Source of the DNA: Nitrospirota bacterium
GTDB lineage: Bacteria; Nitrospinota_A; UBA7883
Assembly (NCBI GenBank): GCA_024275315.1
Contig: JAJRZK010000053.1
Span: 1 to 33,204, forward strand
Length of the DNA stretch: 33,204 bases
Direction of reading: 5' to 3'
Shown here: positions 8,781 to 16,591 of the stretch, piece after piece
Layout of the letters: every line of letters starts with the position of its first letter
How positions within the stretch are numbered: position 1 is the first letter of the stretch
Notes under the pieces: generated by a model
Databases searched by the model: none
What the model was told of the DNA's origin: nothing
What the model saw: only the letters and a program-made list of their open reading frames with translations
Program-made: the position numbers and the translations under genes

Positions 8781-11700
8781 CGCCGCGACTTCCAGAGAAG
8801 CTCAAACTCCAGGATGACGCAATAAAAAGTCGGTAACGCGACAAGCGACAACAACGTCACGCTGACCATTCCACCGATCATCGGCGCGGCGATCCTGTGC
8901 ATCACCTGCGCCCCGGTTCCCTGCCCGTACATGATCGGGGCCAACCCGCCTACTATCGCCAGCACAGTCATCATGATGGGCCGGATCCTCTCCGACACAC
9001 CCTCGAGCACCGCCGCCTGCGCGTCGGCGACCCTGTTCCACCTGCCGTCCAGCTTCCTTTTTTCTATGGCGTGGTCTATATACACCAGGATCAGCACCCC
9101 GATTTCGGAAGCCACGCCGACCAGCGCGATAAAGCCCACACCAACAGCCACACTGAAGTTGTAACCAAGGTAGTCGAGAAAAAACAGGCCGCCGACACTG
9201 GAAAGTGGAACGGTGAGCATCACCAGCATGCATTTGGTCACACTTGTAAAGTACATGTATAAAAGCACGAACACGATTCCCAGCGTGACGGGGACCACGA
9301 GCCCCAGCCTTTCGCGCACCCTCAACATGTATTCATACTGGCCGCTCCACGCGAGCGAGACACCGGCAGGCAGCTTGACGGCCTCCTCCACCGCCTTTTT
9401 GGCGTTGGTCACGTATGTGCCGATATCGATATCCTTGATATCGACGTATATCCAGGCGTTGGGCCTGGAGTTTTCCGTCTTGATCACCGGCGGCCCGGTG
9501 TTGACCTTTATATCGGCCAACTGGTTTATGGGTATCTGCTGGCCCGACGGGGTCGCCACAAGTATGCGCCGGAGTTTGTCGATATCGTCGCGCAACTCGC
9601 GTCCGTAACGGACATTGATGGGATAGCGCTCCAACCCTTCTACGGTGCTGGTGACATTCATGCCACCTATGGCGCTCCTTATCACCTCCTGTATGTCGCC
9701 CACGTTCAGCCCGTAACGGGCCGCCTGCCCCCGGTCGATGGTAAAATCTAGGAAATTACCGCCGACCACCCTTTCCGCGTAAACGCTCCTTGTGCCCGGA
9801 ACGGGCCTCAGCGCCGCTTCTATCTTCTCGCCCACGTCGGACAGGACATCCAGATCCGGACCGGACAGCTTTATGCCTATCGGCGTTTTGATACCGGTTG
9901 AAAGCATGTCTATCCGGGTTTTTATCGGCATCGTCCAGGCATTGGTGATTCCCGGAAACTTTATGGCCGCGTCCATTTCGTTCATCAGCGATTCCATGGT
10001 GACACCGGGCCGCCACTGTTCATGCGGCTTTAGTTTCACTATGGTTTCCACCATGCTCAAAGGAGCGGGATCGGTGGCGGTTTCGGCCCGGCCAATCTTG
10101 CCGAACACCCTTTCCACCTCTGGAAACTTGCGCAGAATCTTGTCTGTCTGCTGCAAAACCTCCTTGGCCTTGGTAATGGAGATTCCGGGGAGCGTGGTGG
10201 GCATATACAATATGTCCCCCTCGTCCAGAGGCGGCATGAACTCGCTTCCGATCCTGGATAACGGGCCTGTCACCATGAGAGAAACTATAACAACTCCGGC
10301 AAAAACAACCGCTTTATACCGCAACGAAAACTTCACCACCGGCTTTGTTATAAAAAGCAGAAACAGGTTGATCGGGTTTTTCCTCTCCGGCGTGATCGAT
10401 CCCCGCACGAAAAAAATCATCAGAACAGGCGTGAGCGTAATCGAAAGAAACGCCGCGGCGGCCATGGCGAATGTTTTCGTGTAAGCCAGAGGCTTGAACA
10501 GGCGCCCTTCCTGCTGTTCGAGCGCGAACACCGGCAGAAACGAAAGCGTGATGATCAAAAGGCTGAAAAACAGAGCGGGCCCCACCTCCTTGGCGGCGTC
10601 CAGCAATATCTCCATGCGAGGTTTGGTCCCCGCGTCGCGCTCAAGATGCTTGTGGGCGTTTTCTATCATGACCACAGAGGCGTCTATCATCGCTCCTATG
10701 GCGATGGCGATCCCGCCCAGGGACATGATGTTGGCGTTTAGGTTGAGCCAGTTCATGATCGTAAGCGAGGCGAGTATGCCAAGGGGCAACGTGAAAATAG
10801 CCACAAAAGCCGACCGAAGGTGCATCAGGAAAATCATGCACACAAGCGCCACCACCACGCTTTCCTCCAACAGCTTTTCAGTCAGGAAGTTTATGGCGCG
10901 ATGGATCAGGTCCGACCGGTCGTAGGTCTCCACTATCTCCACCCCTTCCGGCAGGCTTTTTTTCAACTCCACAAGCTTCTTTTTTACATTGGCGATGGTT
11001 TCGAGGGCGTTTTCACCGAACCGCATTATCACAACGCCCCCGGCCACCTCGCCCTCCCCGTCCAGCTCCGCAATGCCACGACGAAGCTCCGGGCCGATGG
11101 TGATGTTTGCGAGGTCTTTAAGCAAGATAGGTGTGCCGTCCTTGTCAATGCCAAGCGACACCTTTTTCAGGTCGTCCACCGATTTTATATATCCAAAACC
11201 GCGCACCATAAACTCCGTCTCGGCCATCTCGATCAGGCGCCCTCCCACGTCCAGGTTGCTGTTCCTGATGGCGCTCGTGATCTTGCTCAACGCAATCCCA
11301 TAGGCCACGAGCTTGTTCGGGTCTACCTCCACCTGGTATTGCTTTACGTATCCGCCGATCGAAGCGACCTCCGACACCCCTTCTACCGTCTGCAATTCAT
11401 AGCGCAAAAACCAGTCCTGGATGGAACGAAGTTGCGACAGGTCGGTTTTGCCTGTCCTGTCCACCAGGGCGTATTCGTATATCCAACCAACCCCCGTGGC
11501 GTCGGGACCCAGCGAAGGCGTCACCCCTTCGGGCAACCGTTTGGAGGCGAAATTCAGATATTCTAAAACCCTGCTCCTGGCCCAATAAAGGTCCGTGCCA
11601 TCTTCGAAAATTATGTATACGAACGACAAACCGAAAAACGAATAACCCCGCACCGTATCCGCGTATGGAACGGATAACATCGCCGTGGTGAGAGGGTATG

Positions 11701-11896
11701 TGACCTGGTCTTCCACCACCTGGGGAGACTGGCCGGGATATTCCGTAAAAACTATGACCTGGACATCGCTCAAATCGGGTATGGCGTCCAGCGGAATGTT
11801 CCTGACCGCATAAATCCCGGCGGCAAACAAAAATGCGCTTACCAGAATAACCATAAACTTGTTACGCGCAGAAACGTCGATAATCGCGTTTAACAT
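8753..11896 (-). CDS. cusA: Copper/silver efflux RND transporter CusA
   Basis: This is an inner-membrane proton-driven pump of the heavy-metal-efflux RND family, 1047 residues (E. coli CusA also about 1047). The proton-relay residues of TM4 are visible in AIGAMIDASVVMIEN (D405, E412). The three methionines that bind Cu(I)/Ag(I) in E. coli CusA (M573, M623, M672) have exact-spacing equivalents here at M565 (LYMPTTLPG), M615 (PLSMVET) and M664 (RIDMLSTG). This argues for monovalent Cu/Ag rather than Zn/Co/Cd substrates. The ATG has AAGGGAG 8 nt upstream and follows cusB by 13 bp. It is the last gene of the operon, and its end overlaps the convergent phosphoesterase gene. Confidence 0.95.
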   Translation of the reverse strand: MLNAIIDVSARNKFMVILVSAFLFAAGIYAVRNIPLDAIPDLSDVQVIVFTEYPGQSPQVVEDQVTYPLTTAMLSVPYADTVRGYSFFGLSFVYIIFEDGTDLYWARSRVLEYLNFASKRLPEGVTPSLGPDATGVGWIYEYALVDRTGKTDLSQLRSIQDWFLRYELQTVEGVSEVASIGGYVKQYQVEVDPNKLVAYGIALSKITSAIRNSNLDVGGRLIEMAETEFMVRGFGYIKSVDDLKKVSLGIDKDGTPILLKDLANITIGPELRRGIAELDGEGEVAGGVVIMRFGENALETIANVKKKLVELKKSLPEGVEIVETYDRSDLIHRAINFLTEKLLEESVVVALVCMIFLMHLRSAFVAIFTLPLGILASLTIMNWLNLNANIMSLGGIAIAIGAMIDASVVMIENAHKHLERDAGTKPRMEILLDAAKEVGPALFFSLLIITLSFLPVFALEQQEGRLFKPLAYTKTFAMAAAAFLSITLTPVLMIFFVRGSITPERKNPINLFLLFITKPVVKFSLRYKAVVFAGVVIVSLMVTGPLSRIGSEFMPPLDEGDILYMPTTLPGISITKAKEVLQQTDKILRKFPEVERVFGKIGRAETATDPAPLSMVETIVKLKPHEQWRPGVTMESLMNEMDAAIKFPGITNAWTMPIKTRIDMLSTGIKTPIGIKLSGPDLDVLSDVGEKIEAALRPVPGTRSVYAERVVGGNFLDFTIDRGQAARYGLNVGDIQEVIRSAIGGMNVTSTVEGLERYPINVRYGRELRDDIDKLRRILVATPSGQQIPINQLADIKVNTGPPVIKTENSRPNAWIYVDIKDIDIGTYVTNAKKAVEEAVKLPAGVSLAWSGQYEYMLRVRERLGLVVPVTLGIVFVLLYMYFTSVTKCMLVMLTVPLSSVGGLFFLDYLGYNFSVAVGVGFIALVGVASEIGVLILVYIDHAIEKRKLDGRWNRVADAQAAVLEGVSERIRPIMMTVLAIVGGLAPIMYGQGTGAQVMHRIAAPMIGGMVSVTLLSLVALPTFYCVILEFELLWKSRRQSAGTVEG

Positions 11897-11909
11897 TTCG
11901 CCAGCTCCC

Positions 11910-13859
11910 TTACTTTTGGTCTGAAGAGTCCATGGACTCGTGATTCATTTCCGAATGGTCCATCGACCCATGGTCCATCGACCCGTGGTCCATGCCCTTC
12001 TCATCCATGGAGCCATGGTTCATCTTCGAGTGGTCCATCGATTTATGGTCCATACCCTTCTCGTCCATGGAGCCATGGTTCATCTTCGAGTGGTCCATTT
12101 TCGAATGATCCATCGACTTGTGGTCCATCTTCGAGTGGTCCATTTTCGAATGATCCATCGACTTGTGATCCATCTTCGAATGGTCCATGTTTGTTTTTGA
12201 TTCATCCGGTTCGGGTTGTGACGCCATCCTGTTCACGGCTTCTTGCGGTTTTGATTCCGAATCACTGAGGGATTGGGCAGATGCGACCATTATGGAGCCA
12301 TGGTTCATCCTCGAATGGTCCATCGATTTATGGTCCATACCCTTCTCGTCCATGGAGCCATGGTTCATCTTCGAGTGGTCCATCGACCCGTGATCCATAC
12401 CCTTACCATCCATGGAGCCATGGTTCATCTTCGAGTGGTCCATCGATTTGTGGTCCATACCCTTCTCGTCCATGGTCCCGTGATCCATTTTCGAATGGTC
12501 CATGTTTGTTTTTGATTCATCCGGTTCGGGTTGCGATACCATCTTGTTCACGGCTTCCTGGAGCTTCGATTCCGAATCCAGCAGGAACTGGGCCGACGTG
12601 ACCACGGACTCTCCAGGCTCGACGCCCGAGATAATTTCCGTCTTTCCGCCACTTTCAAGCCCGATGGTAACTTCTCGCGGTTCGAACATCCCGTCTCCCT
12701 TGTCGACGAAAATCATCGCCCGCGACCCGGTCCTCACCACCGCTTCGGTGGGGATTGCGACTATTTCCTTGGTCACGCCGGCCGATATGACCACGTCGCC
12801 ATACATGTCCGGTTTAAGCTCCATGGCTGTATTGTCGAACTCAAGCCGAACCTTCACCGTGCGCGATACCGCGTCCATGAACGGGTATATATAGGTTATT
12901 ACCCCGTCAAACTCCCTTCCGGGAAACGAAGCCAGCGTCATCCTCGCTTTCTGCCCCACTTTTACATAAGGTATCTCGTATTCATACACGTCCACGTTCA
13001 CCCAGATATTTTTCAGGTCGGCGATCTCGTATAACGTGGTTCCCGGCTTTATGAACATGCCCTCTATGATATTTTTCCGGATGACGATCCCGTTCGAGGG
13101 CGAATGGATATGCAGAGTTTTCTTCACCTTCCTGGTTTTTTCCAGCTCCCTGATCTGATGGGCGGGCACGTCGAACAGCTCGAGGCGCCGCCTTGTGGAT
13201 TCGAGCAGGCTCTCACTCCCCTCGACAATGGTTTTCTGTCTTCCCTTTCTCAGGGCGTCACGATACTTCAGCGCCAGCAGAAACTCTTCCTGCGTAGCGA
13301 CGAGATCGGGGCTGTACAGCTCCAGCAGGATCGTATCTTTCTTGACCAACATGCCGGTGTAGTCTATGTACAGCTTCTCCACCCATCCTTCGACTTTGGA
13401 CTGGATCTTGGCCAGTTTCGTCTCGTCATAGGTGACCAACCCGACAGTGCGTATCTTCTTCGTCATACGCATACGTTCGGCCTTGGCCGTTCGCACGCCT
13501 ATGTTCTGCACCACCTGGGGGTTGATTTTTATCATCCCCTCTTCGGACCCGTCTTCCTCGTAGACCGGGATAAGATCCATACCCATGGGGGATTTGCCCG
13601 GCTCGTTCCGGATATACGTCGGGTCCATGGGGGCCCGCCAATACTTTATTTTTTTCTTCTTTTGCGCAGGACCAGCCGCGTCCGGCTTGCGTGGCTCCAC
13701 GCTTTGCTGATCCTCACCGGATATTATCGATATCAACCGCTCTTTATACATGTAGGCCAGACCGATGGCGGCGCTGAGGGCCAATGTCCCTAAAAATCTT
13801 AAAATGTATACATACAAGGGTTTGTCGTCTTGTCCCGAGTTTTCCTTGTTCACGCTCAT
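11910..13859 (-). CDS. cusB: CusB-type periplasmic adaptor with very long Met-Asp-His metal-binding tail
   Basis: This is a 649-residue membrane-fusion protein linking the inner-membrane pump to the outer-membrane channel. In order: a TM anchor at about 17-37; a heavy-metal-binding domain at about 72-101 (YWRAPMDPTYIRNEPGKSPMGMDLIPVY); and barrel-sandwich, helical-hairpin and beta-barrel domains to about residue 440. From residue 453 onwards a ~197-residue tail holds about 26 M-(D/N)-H triplets in units such as GMDHKSMDHSKMNHGS. Residues from about 558 repeat those from about 453: a 315-bp in-frame duplication that includes the segment SQPEPDESKTNMDHSKMDH. Normal CusB ends near 400 residues. 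The tail probably buffers or hands over Cu(I)/Ag(I). The start ATG overlaps the cusC stop (ATGA). Confidence 0.93.
   Translation of the reverse strand: MSVNKENSGQDDKPLYVYILRFLGTLALSAAIGLAYMYKERLISIISGEDQQSVEPRKPDAAGPAQKKKKIKYWRAPMDPTYIRNEPGKSPMGMDLIPVYEEDGSEEGMIKINPQVVQNIGVRTAKAERMRMTKKIRTVGLVTYDETKLAKIQSKVEGWVEKLYIDYTGMLVKKDTILLELYSPDLVATQEEFLLALKYRDALRKGRQKTIVEGSESLLESTRRRLELFDVPAHQIRELEKTRKVKKTLHIHSPSNGIVIRKNIIEGMFIKPGTTLYEIADLKNIWVNVDVYEYEIPYVKVGQKARMTLASFPGREFDGVITYIYPFMDAVSRTVKVRLEFDNTAMELKPDMYGDVVISAGVTKEIVAIPTEAVVRTGSRAMIFVDKGDGMFEPREVTIGLESGGKTEIISGVEPGESVVTSAQFLLDSESKLQEAVNKMVSQPEPDESKTNMDHSKMDHGTMDEKGMDHKSMDHSKMNHGSMDGKGMDHGSMDHSKMNHGSMDEKGMDHKSMDHSRMNHGSIMVASAQSLSDSESKPQEAVNRMASQPEPDESKTNMDHSKMDHKSMDHSKMDHSKMDHKSMDHSKMDHSKMNHGSMDEKGMDHKSMDHSKMNHGSMDEKGMDHGSMDHGSMDHSEMNHESMDSSDQK
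11934..12510. repeat. Low-complexity Met-Asp-His coding repeats and 315-bp tandem duplication inside cusB
   Basis: Short units encoding M-D/N-H fill 11934-12195 and 12285-12510. They are separated by a near-copy of the segment that also lies just upstream of the second block. The sequence ATGTTTGTTTTTGATTC starts at both 12187 and 12502, giving a 315-bp (105-codon) period. Near-identical DNA repeats make this stretch liable to slippage and to assembly collapse. Confidence 0.85.
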
Positions 13860-15181
13860 GGTCTGTTCTCCTTGTTCAATGAAGCTCCGGTGATGGCCTC
13901 GATCCTTGCGTGAAGGTTATGTTTGCGCATTATCGATCTCTCCAGCCCTATCTGGAGATCAAGAAGAGTTATTTCGTTTATCAGCATGGTGAGAAACTCC
14001 ACCTTGTCGAGTTTGTAGGCCGCTTTGGACGCTTCGAGCGCCTGTTCGGCCTGCGGGATTATTCCATTCCTGAACAGGTCTATGGTTTGTGTTTCCTTGT
14101 AGATGCTTTGCAGTGTGTCTTTCAGCGTCTTGCTGGTTTCAAGAATCGTGTCCTGCAACGCTTCGGCTTTTTCCTGAACGGTGAAACGGGCGCTGGCGAT
14201 ATACTTGTCCTGCTTTGAAGAGCGCCAGAGGGGAACCGACACGCCAACACCGATTGAAACGAAATCGGGCCTTTCGGCAAGGGTGTCGTCACGCTGGCCA
14301 TATCTCGCGTTCAAAGCCATGTTCATTCCATTCATGGATTTCGCCACCTCCAGGCCGCGTTTGGCCGTGTCCACGCTTCTCCTGGCGACAATTATCGCGG
14401 GGGAATTCTCGAGCGACTCGCGCCAGACGGCGTCGTGCTCCAGGTCGCCGTCCAGAATCCATGGCGGAGGGGTGACAAAATCGGTCGAGGGCCGTCTGCC
14501 CAGCAGGCGGTTGGCCCTGATCCTGGCTATCTTCAGCTTTTCATCCAGCTCGAACCTCTTGAGAATCAGCTCGCTTCTCTTTACCTGCGCCAATATGACA
14601 TCGGACTGGATACCCTTGCCGACGGAATATTTCGCATTGGCTATGTTGATAAACTCATCCAGAATCGCCTCGTTCTCTGTCAGTATCTGGAGTGAGCGCT
14701 CCAGGAAAATGATTTCGTTGACGGTTTTTTTCAGGGATTCAATCAGCATCGCCGCCCGATGGGCTTTTATTGCCTTGGCCATGTCTGTCATCGACTTTGC
14801 GCGTTCCCGTTTCGACGCCCTGCTCCACGCGCTGGGTATCCTTTGCGTGACACCGATGGATTTCTGCGTCATGGCCTCCTGCCCCATATCGAAAGTGTCC
14901 AGAGGCACGTTCGAGACGCTGGCGGAAAAGACGGGGTCGTCCCACGCCATCTTGGCGTCGGGTATGATGTCGAGCGACTGTATCCTGCTTTCGTTGGATT
15001 GAAGCTCCGGATTGTTTTGAATCAGTTCCCTGATCAGCCCGTCCCACACAATCTGCGACTTGGCAGGTTGTGGATCAGAAGACCGGGCGTTGGCCGTGAC
15101 GGCGCCCGTCCAGATCAGCAAAGCGGCGACTGCGATCACACAGCTTGTTCTCACAGCCTTATCATGATTGTTCTCTTTCAT
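13856..15181 (-). CDS. cusC: CusC-type TolC-family outer-membrane efflux protein
   Basis: This is the outer-membrane channel of the Cus tripartite pump, about 441 residues from the ATG at 15181. That start is chosen because GAGGAAA lies 1-7 nt before it; the frame extends 8 codons further to a GTG without an SD. A signal peptide (VIAVAALLIWTGAVTANA) precedes the mature part. The body is alpha-helical coiled coil with the duplicated TolC pattern (LIQNNPEL near the start, ANAKYSVGKGIQSDVILAQ in the first half, ASKAAYKLDKVEFLTMLINE in the second). No N-terminal lipobox Cys is seen, unlike E. coli CusC. It overlaps cusB by 4 bp (ATGA), so the two are translationally coupled. Confidence 0.9.
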   Translation of the reverse strand: MKENNHDKAVRTSCVIAVAALLIWTGAVTANARSSDPQPAKSQIVWDGLIRELIQNNPELQSNESRIQSLDIIPDAKMAWDDPVFSASVSNVPLDTFDMGQEAMTQKSIGVTQRIPSAWSRASKRERAKSMTDMAKAIKAHRAAMLIESLKKTVNEIIFLERSLQILTENEAILDEFINIANAKYSVGKGIQSDVILAQVKRSELILKRFELDEKLKIARIRANRLLGRRPSTDFVTPPPWILDGDLEHDAVWRESLENSPAIIVARRSVDTAKRGLEVAKSMNGMNMALNARYGQRDDTLAERPDFVSIGVGVSVPLWRSSKQDKYIASARFTVQEKAEALQDTILETSKTLKDTLQSIYKETQTIDLFRNGIIPQAEQALEASKAAYKLDKVEFLTMLINEITLLDLQIGLERSIMRKHNLHARIEAITGASLNKENRP

Positions 15182-15222
15182 TTTCCTCGTACCTTTAAAC
15201 ACCACGTATGCGCCCTTTTTCC

Positions 15223-15236
15223 CCTGGCGCGCCAGG
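15223..15236. promoter_or_regulatory. Perfect 14-bp palindrome upstream of cusC
   Basis: CCTGGCGCGCCAGG lies 42-55 bp before the cusC ATG, between the Cys-rich gene and cusC. No T-run follows on either strand, so it is not a typical terminator. It may be an operator or an mRNA hairpin that tunes cusC expression. Confidence 0.35.
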
Positions 15237-15359
15237 TTAAAAGAGGTAGAAATCTTGTTTTTAATGAAAAACAGGGGGCGGTATCGAGCCTGAACGCAAA
15301 CCTACCCGGCGGACGGAAATCCCGGGTAAACGGTGGTCAAGCCAAACCGCTTAGAAGGA

Positions 15360-15719
15360 TCAGGAAAGAATTTGCGGAGGGCGTTCGATCCCGAGGGTGT
15401 GGGAAGAAGAAAGAAGAAACGACGACTCCAGAACGAGCGAGGCCAAGTGGGAAAGAATCAATCTCCCCGGAGCCGATGGTTCGAAATATATGGCTGACGT
15501 AAAGCAACAGGACAGAACCATCCCGCAACCGCCGCAGTCCATGCCGTTTTTATGTTCAGGGACAGAATGATCGATCGCGCTGTCGCAACAAACGCCGTCG
15601 GCAACCATCTCGCGGTCCATCGCCATGGCGCCATGAGCCGGTTTGGCCCCGGCCAGAACGGGCGCGACAATTATCGCTACAACCGTCATCGCGACCACCA
15701 TCAACCTGACACCAGACAT
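15360..15719 (-). CDS. Small Cys-rich exported protein, first gene of the cus operon
   Basis: This protein of about 119 residues from the ATG at 15719 is not assigned to a family. It has an N-terminal hydrophobic segment (VVAMTVVAIIVAPVLAGA), which is a signal peptide or anchor. A compact Cys/His/Met region follows: VCCDSAIDH, then MDCGGCGMVLSCC. A C-terminal hydrophobic patch (SHLASLVLESSFLLSSS) comes last. The Cys pairs and the position directly upstream of cusC suggest a copper-binding or sensing role, by inference only. AAAGGAG lies about 13 nt before this ATG, longer than usual. The frame extends upstream to a GTG at 15776, but that GTG falls inside the predicted promoter. Confidence 0.6.
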   Translation of the reverse strand: MSGVRLMVVAMTVVAIIVAPVLAGAKPAHGAMAMDREMVADGVCCDSAIDHSVPEHKNGMDCGGCGMVLSCCFTSAIYFEPSAPGRLILSHLASLVLESSFLLSSSHTLGIERPPQILS

Positions 15720-15767
15720 AAACGTTACAACCGCTCCTTTGTACACTATTATTTTAGCTCCTGTCAT

Positions 15768-15796
15768 AGTTAACACAAAACCGGTTCATCAGTCAA
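15768..15796 (-). promoter_or_regulatory. Sigma70-type promoter for the cus operon
   Basis: On the minus strand TTGACT (15791-15796) and TTAACT (15768-15773) are separated by exactly 17 bp. Transcription would start near 15761, about 40 bp before the ATG of the Cys-rich protein. Confidence 0.55.
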
Positions 15797-15820
15797 GGAT
15801 ATCGTAAAATTCCGCACAAC

Positions 15821-15851
15821 GCGTCTTGTGACGCAGCGCGTCTTGTGACGA
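15821..15851. promoter_or_regulatory. Two 14-bp dyads (GCGTC-TTGT-GACGC) upstream of the cus promoter
   Basis: GCGTCTTGTGACG occurs at 15821-15833 and again at 15838-15850, a 17-bp period. Each copy is an inverted repeat with TTGT between the arms (the second lacks the last pair). They lie 25-55 bp upstream of the -35 of the cus promoter and could bind a metal-responsive regulator. They may instead serve sspB, which diverges from here. No regulator gene is adjacent. Confidence 0.4.
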
Positions 15852-16031
15852 TGGCGGGGGTCGCCTGCGCCGTGATTCTTATTCAGTTGGAAATGGATAT
15901 AAACTGTGAGAAGATATATCTGTCGGCAGGTACGGACAAATATGGTTCGCACCCGGCGCCATGATGCGATCAATTGTGGTAAGGTTCGTAGTTCTTAGAT
16001 GTAACATGCTTGGCAAGGTCTTTTTCCTGTG

Positions 16032-16397
16032 ATGAATAAACTCGCCATTTTCGAATGGTTCTATTCGACCGGGGATGTGCTGATCACCCTGAACACCCAC
16101 GCGGACGGCCTGGACATCCCGCCGAACCTGCGATCCCAGGAAATGGTCGATTTCATCCTTGGCGAAATCCCCACCCCGAAAATCACCGCGGACGCCCATG
16201 GCATCTCCACACCGATGCGCTTTTCCGGCTCGCTTTACAATTGCTATTTCCCGTGGAGCGCCATAGTCCAGATGAGCGGGCAGGACGCGGTCATACAGTT
16301 CCGCAACCCGGATCTTTCCAAGGCCAGCCAGCCCGAAAAGGCGCCGATAGAGCGTCCCGCTGGTAAGAAGCGAGCCAACCTGCGGCTGGTCAGGTAG
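16032..16397 (+). CDS. sspB: SspB-like ClpXP adaptor
   Basis: This is a 121-residue protein resembling stringent starvation protein B, which delivers ssrA-tagged proteins to ClpXP. It starts FEWFYSTGDVLITLNTHADG, continues GLDIPPNLRSQEMVDFILG, and has the second sheet ISTPMRFSGSLYNCYFPWSAI, matching the SspB core layout. A polar linker then leads to the C-terminal GKKRANLRLVR, equivalent to the ClpX-binding tail of E. coli SspB (RPALRVVK at its end). The ATG at 16032 is preferred over the GTG one codon earlier; the SD is weak (AAGG, about 13 nt upstream). The gene ends at TAG, and its last codons are repeated twice more downstream in the same frame. It is convergent with the ADP-ribosylglycohydrolase gene. 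Confidence 0.82.
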   Translation: MNKLAIFEWFYSTGDVLITLNTHADGLDIPPNLRSQEMVDFILGEIPTPKITADAHGISTPMRFSGSLYNCYFPWSAIVQMSGQDAVIQFRNPDLSKASQPEKAPIERPAGKKRANLRLVR

Positions 16398-16575
16398 CCT
16401 GCGCGAGAACTAAAAGACCGGACCGCCTATAGCGCCGTTGGTAAGAAGCGAGCCGACCTGCGGCTGGTCAGGTAGCCTGCGCGAGAACTAAAAGGCCGGA
16501 CCGCCTATAGCGCCGTTGGTAAGAAGCGGGCCGACCTGCGGCTGGTCAGGTAGCCTGCGCGAGAACTAAAAGACC
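16361..16575 (+). repeat. 78-bp tandem repeat made of the sspB 3' end (three copies)
   Basis: Copies start at 16361, 16439 and 16517, each exactly 78 bp (26 codons) apart; the third is partial and ends at 16575. Copy 1 is the true end of sspB. Copies 2 and 3 keep the frame and encode GKKRADLRLVR followed by TAG, i.e. the putative ClpX-binding tail and stop again. Copies 2 and 3 differ at only about two positions. Each copy holds an inverted repeat, ACCTG/CAGGT. The array fills the gap between sspB and the convergent gene. Confidence 0.92.
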
Positions 16576-16591
16576 CGGGGCGTACAACCTT

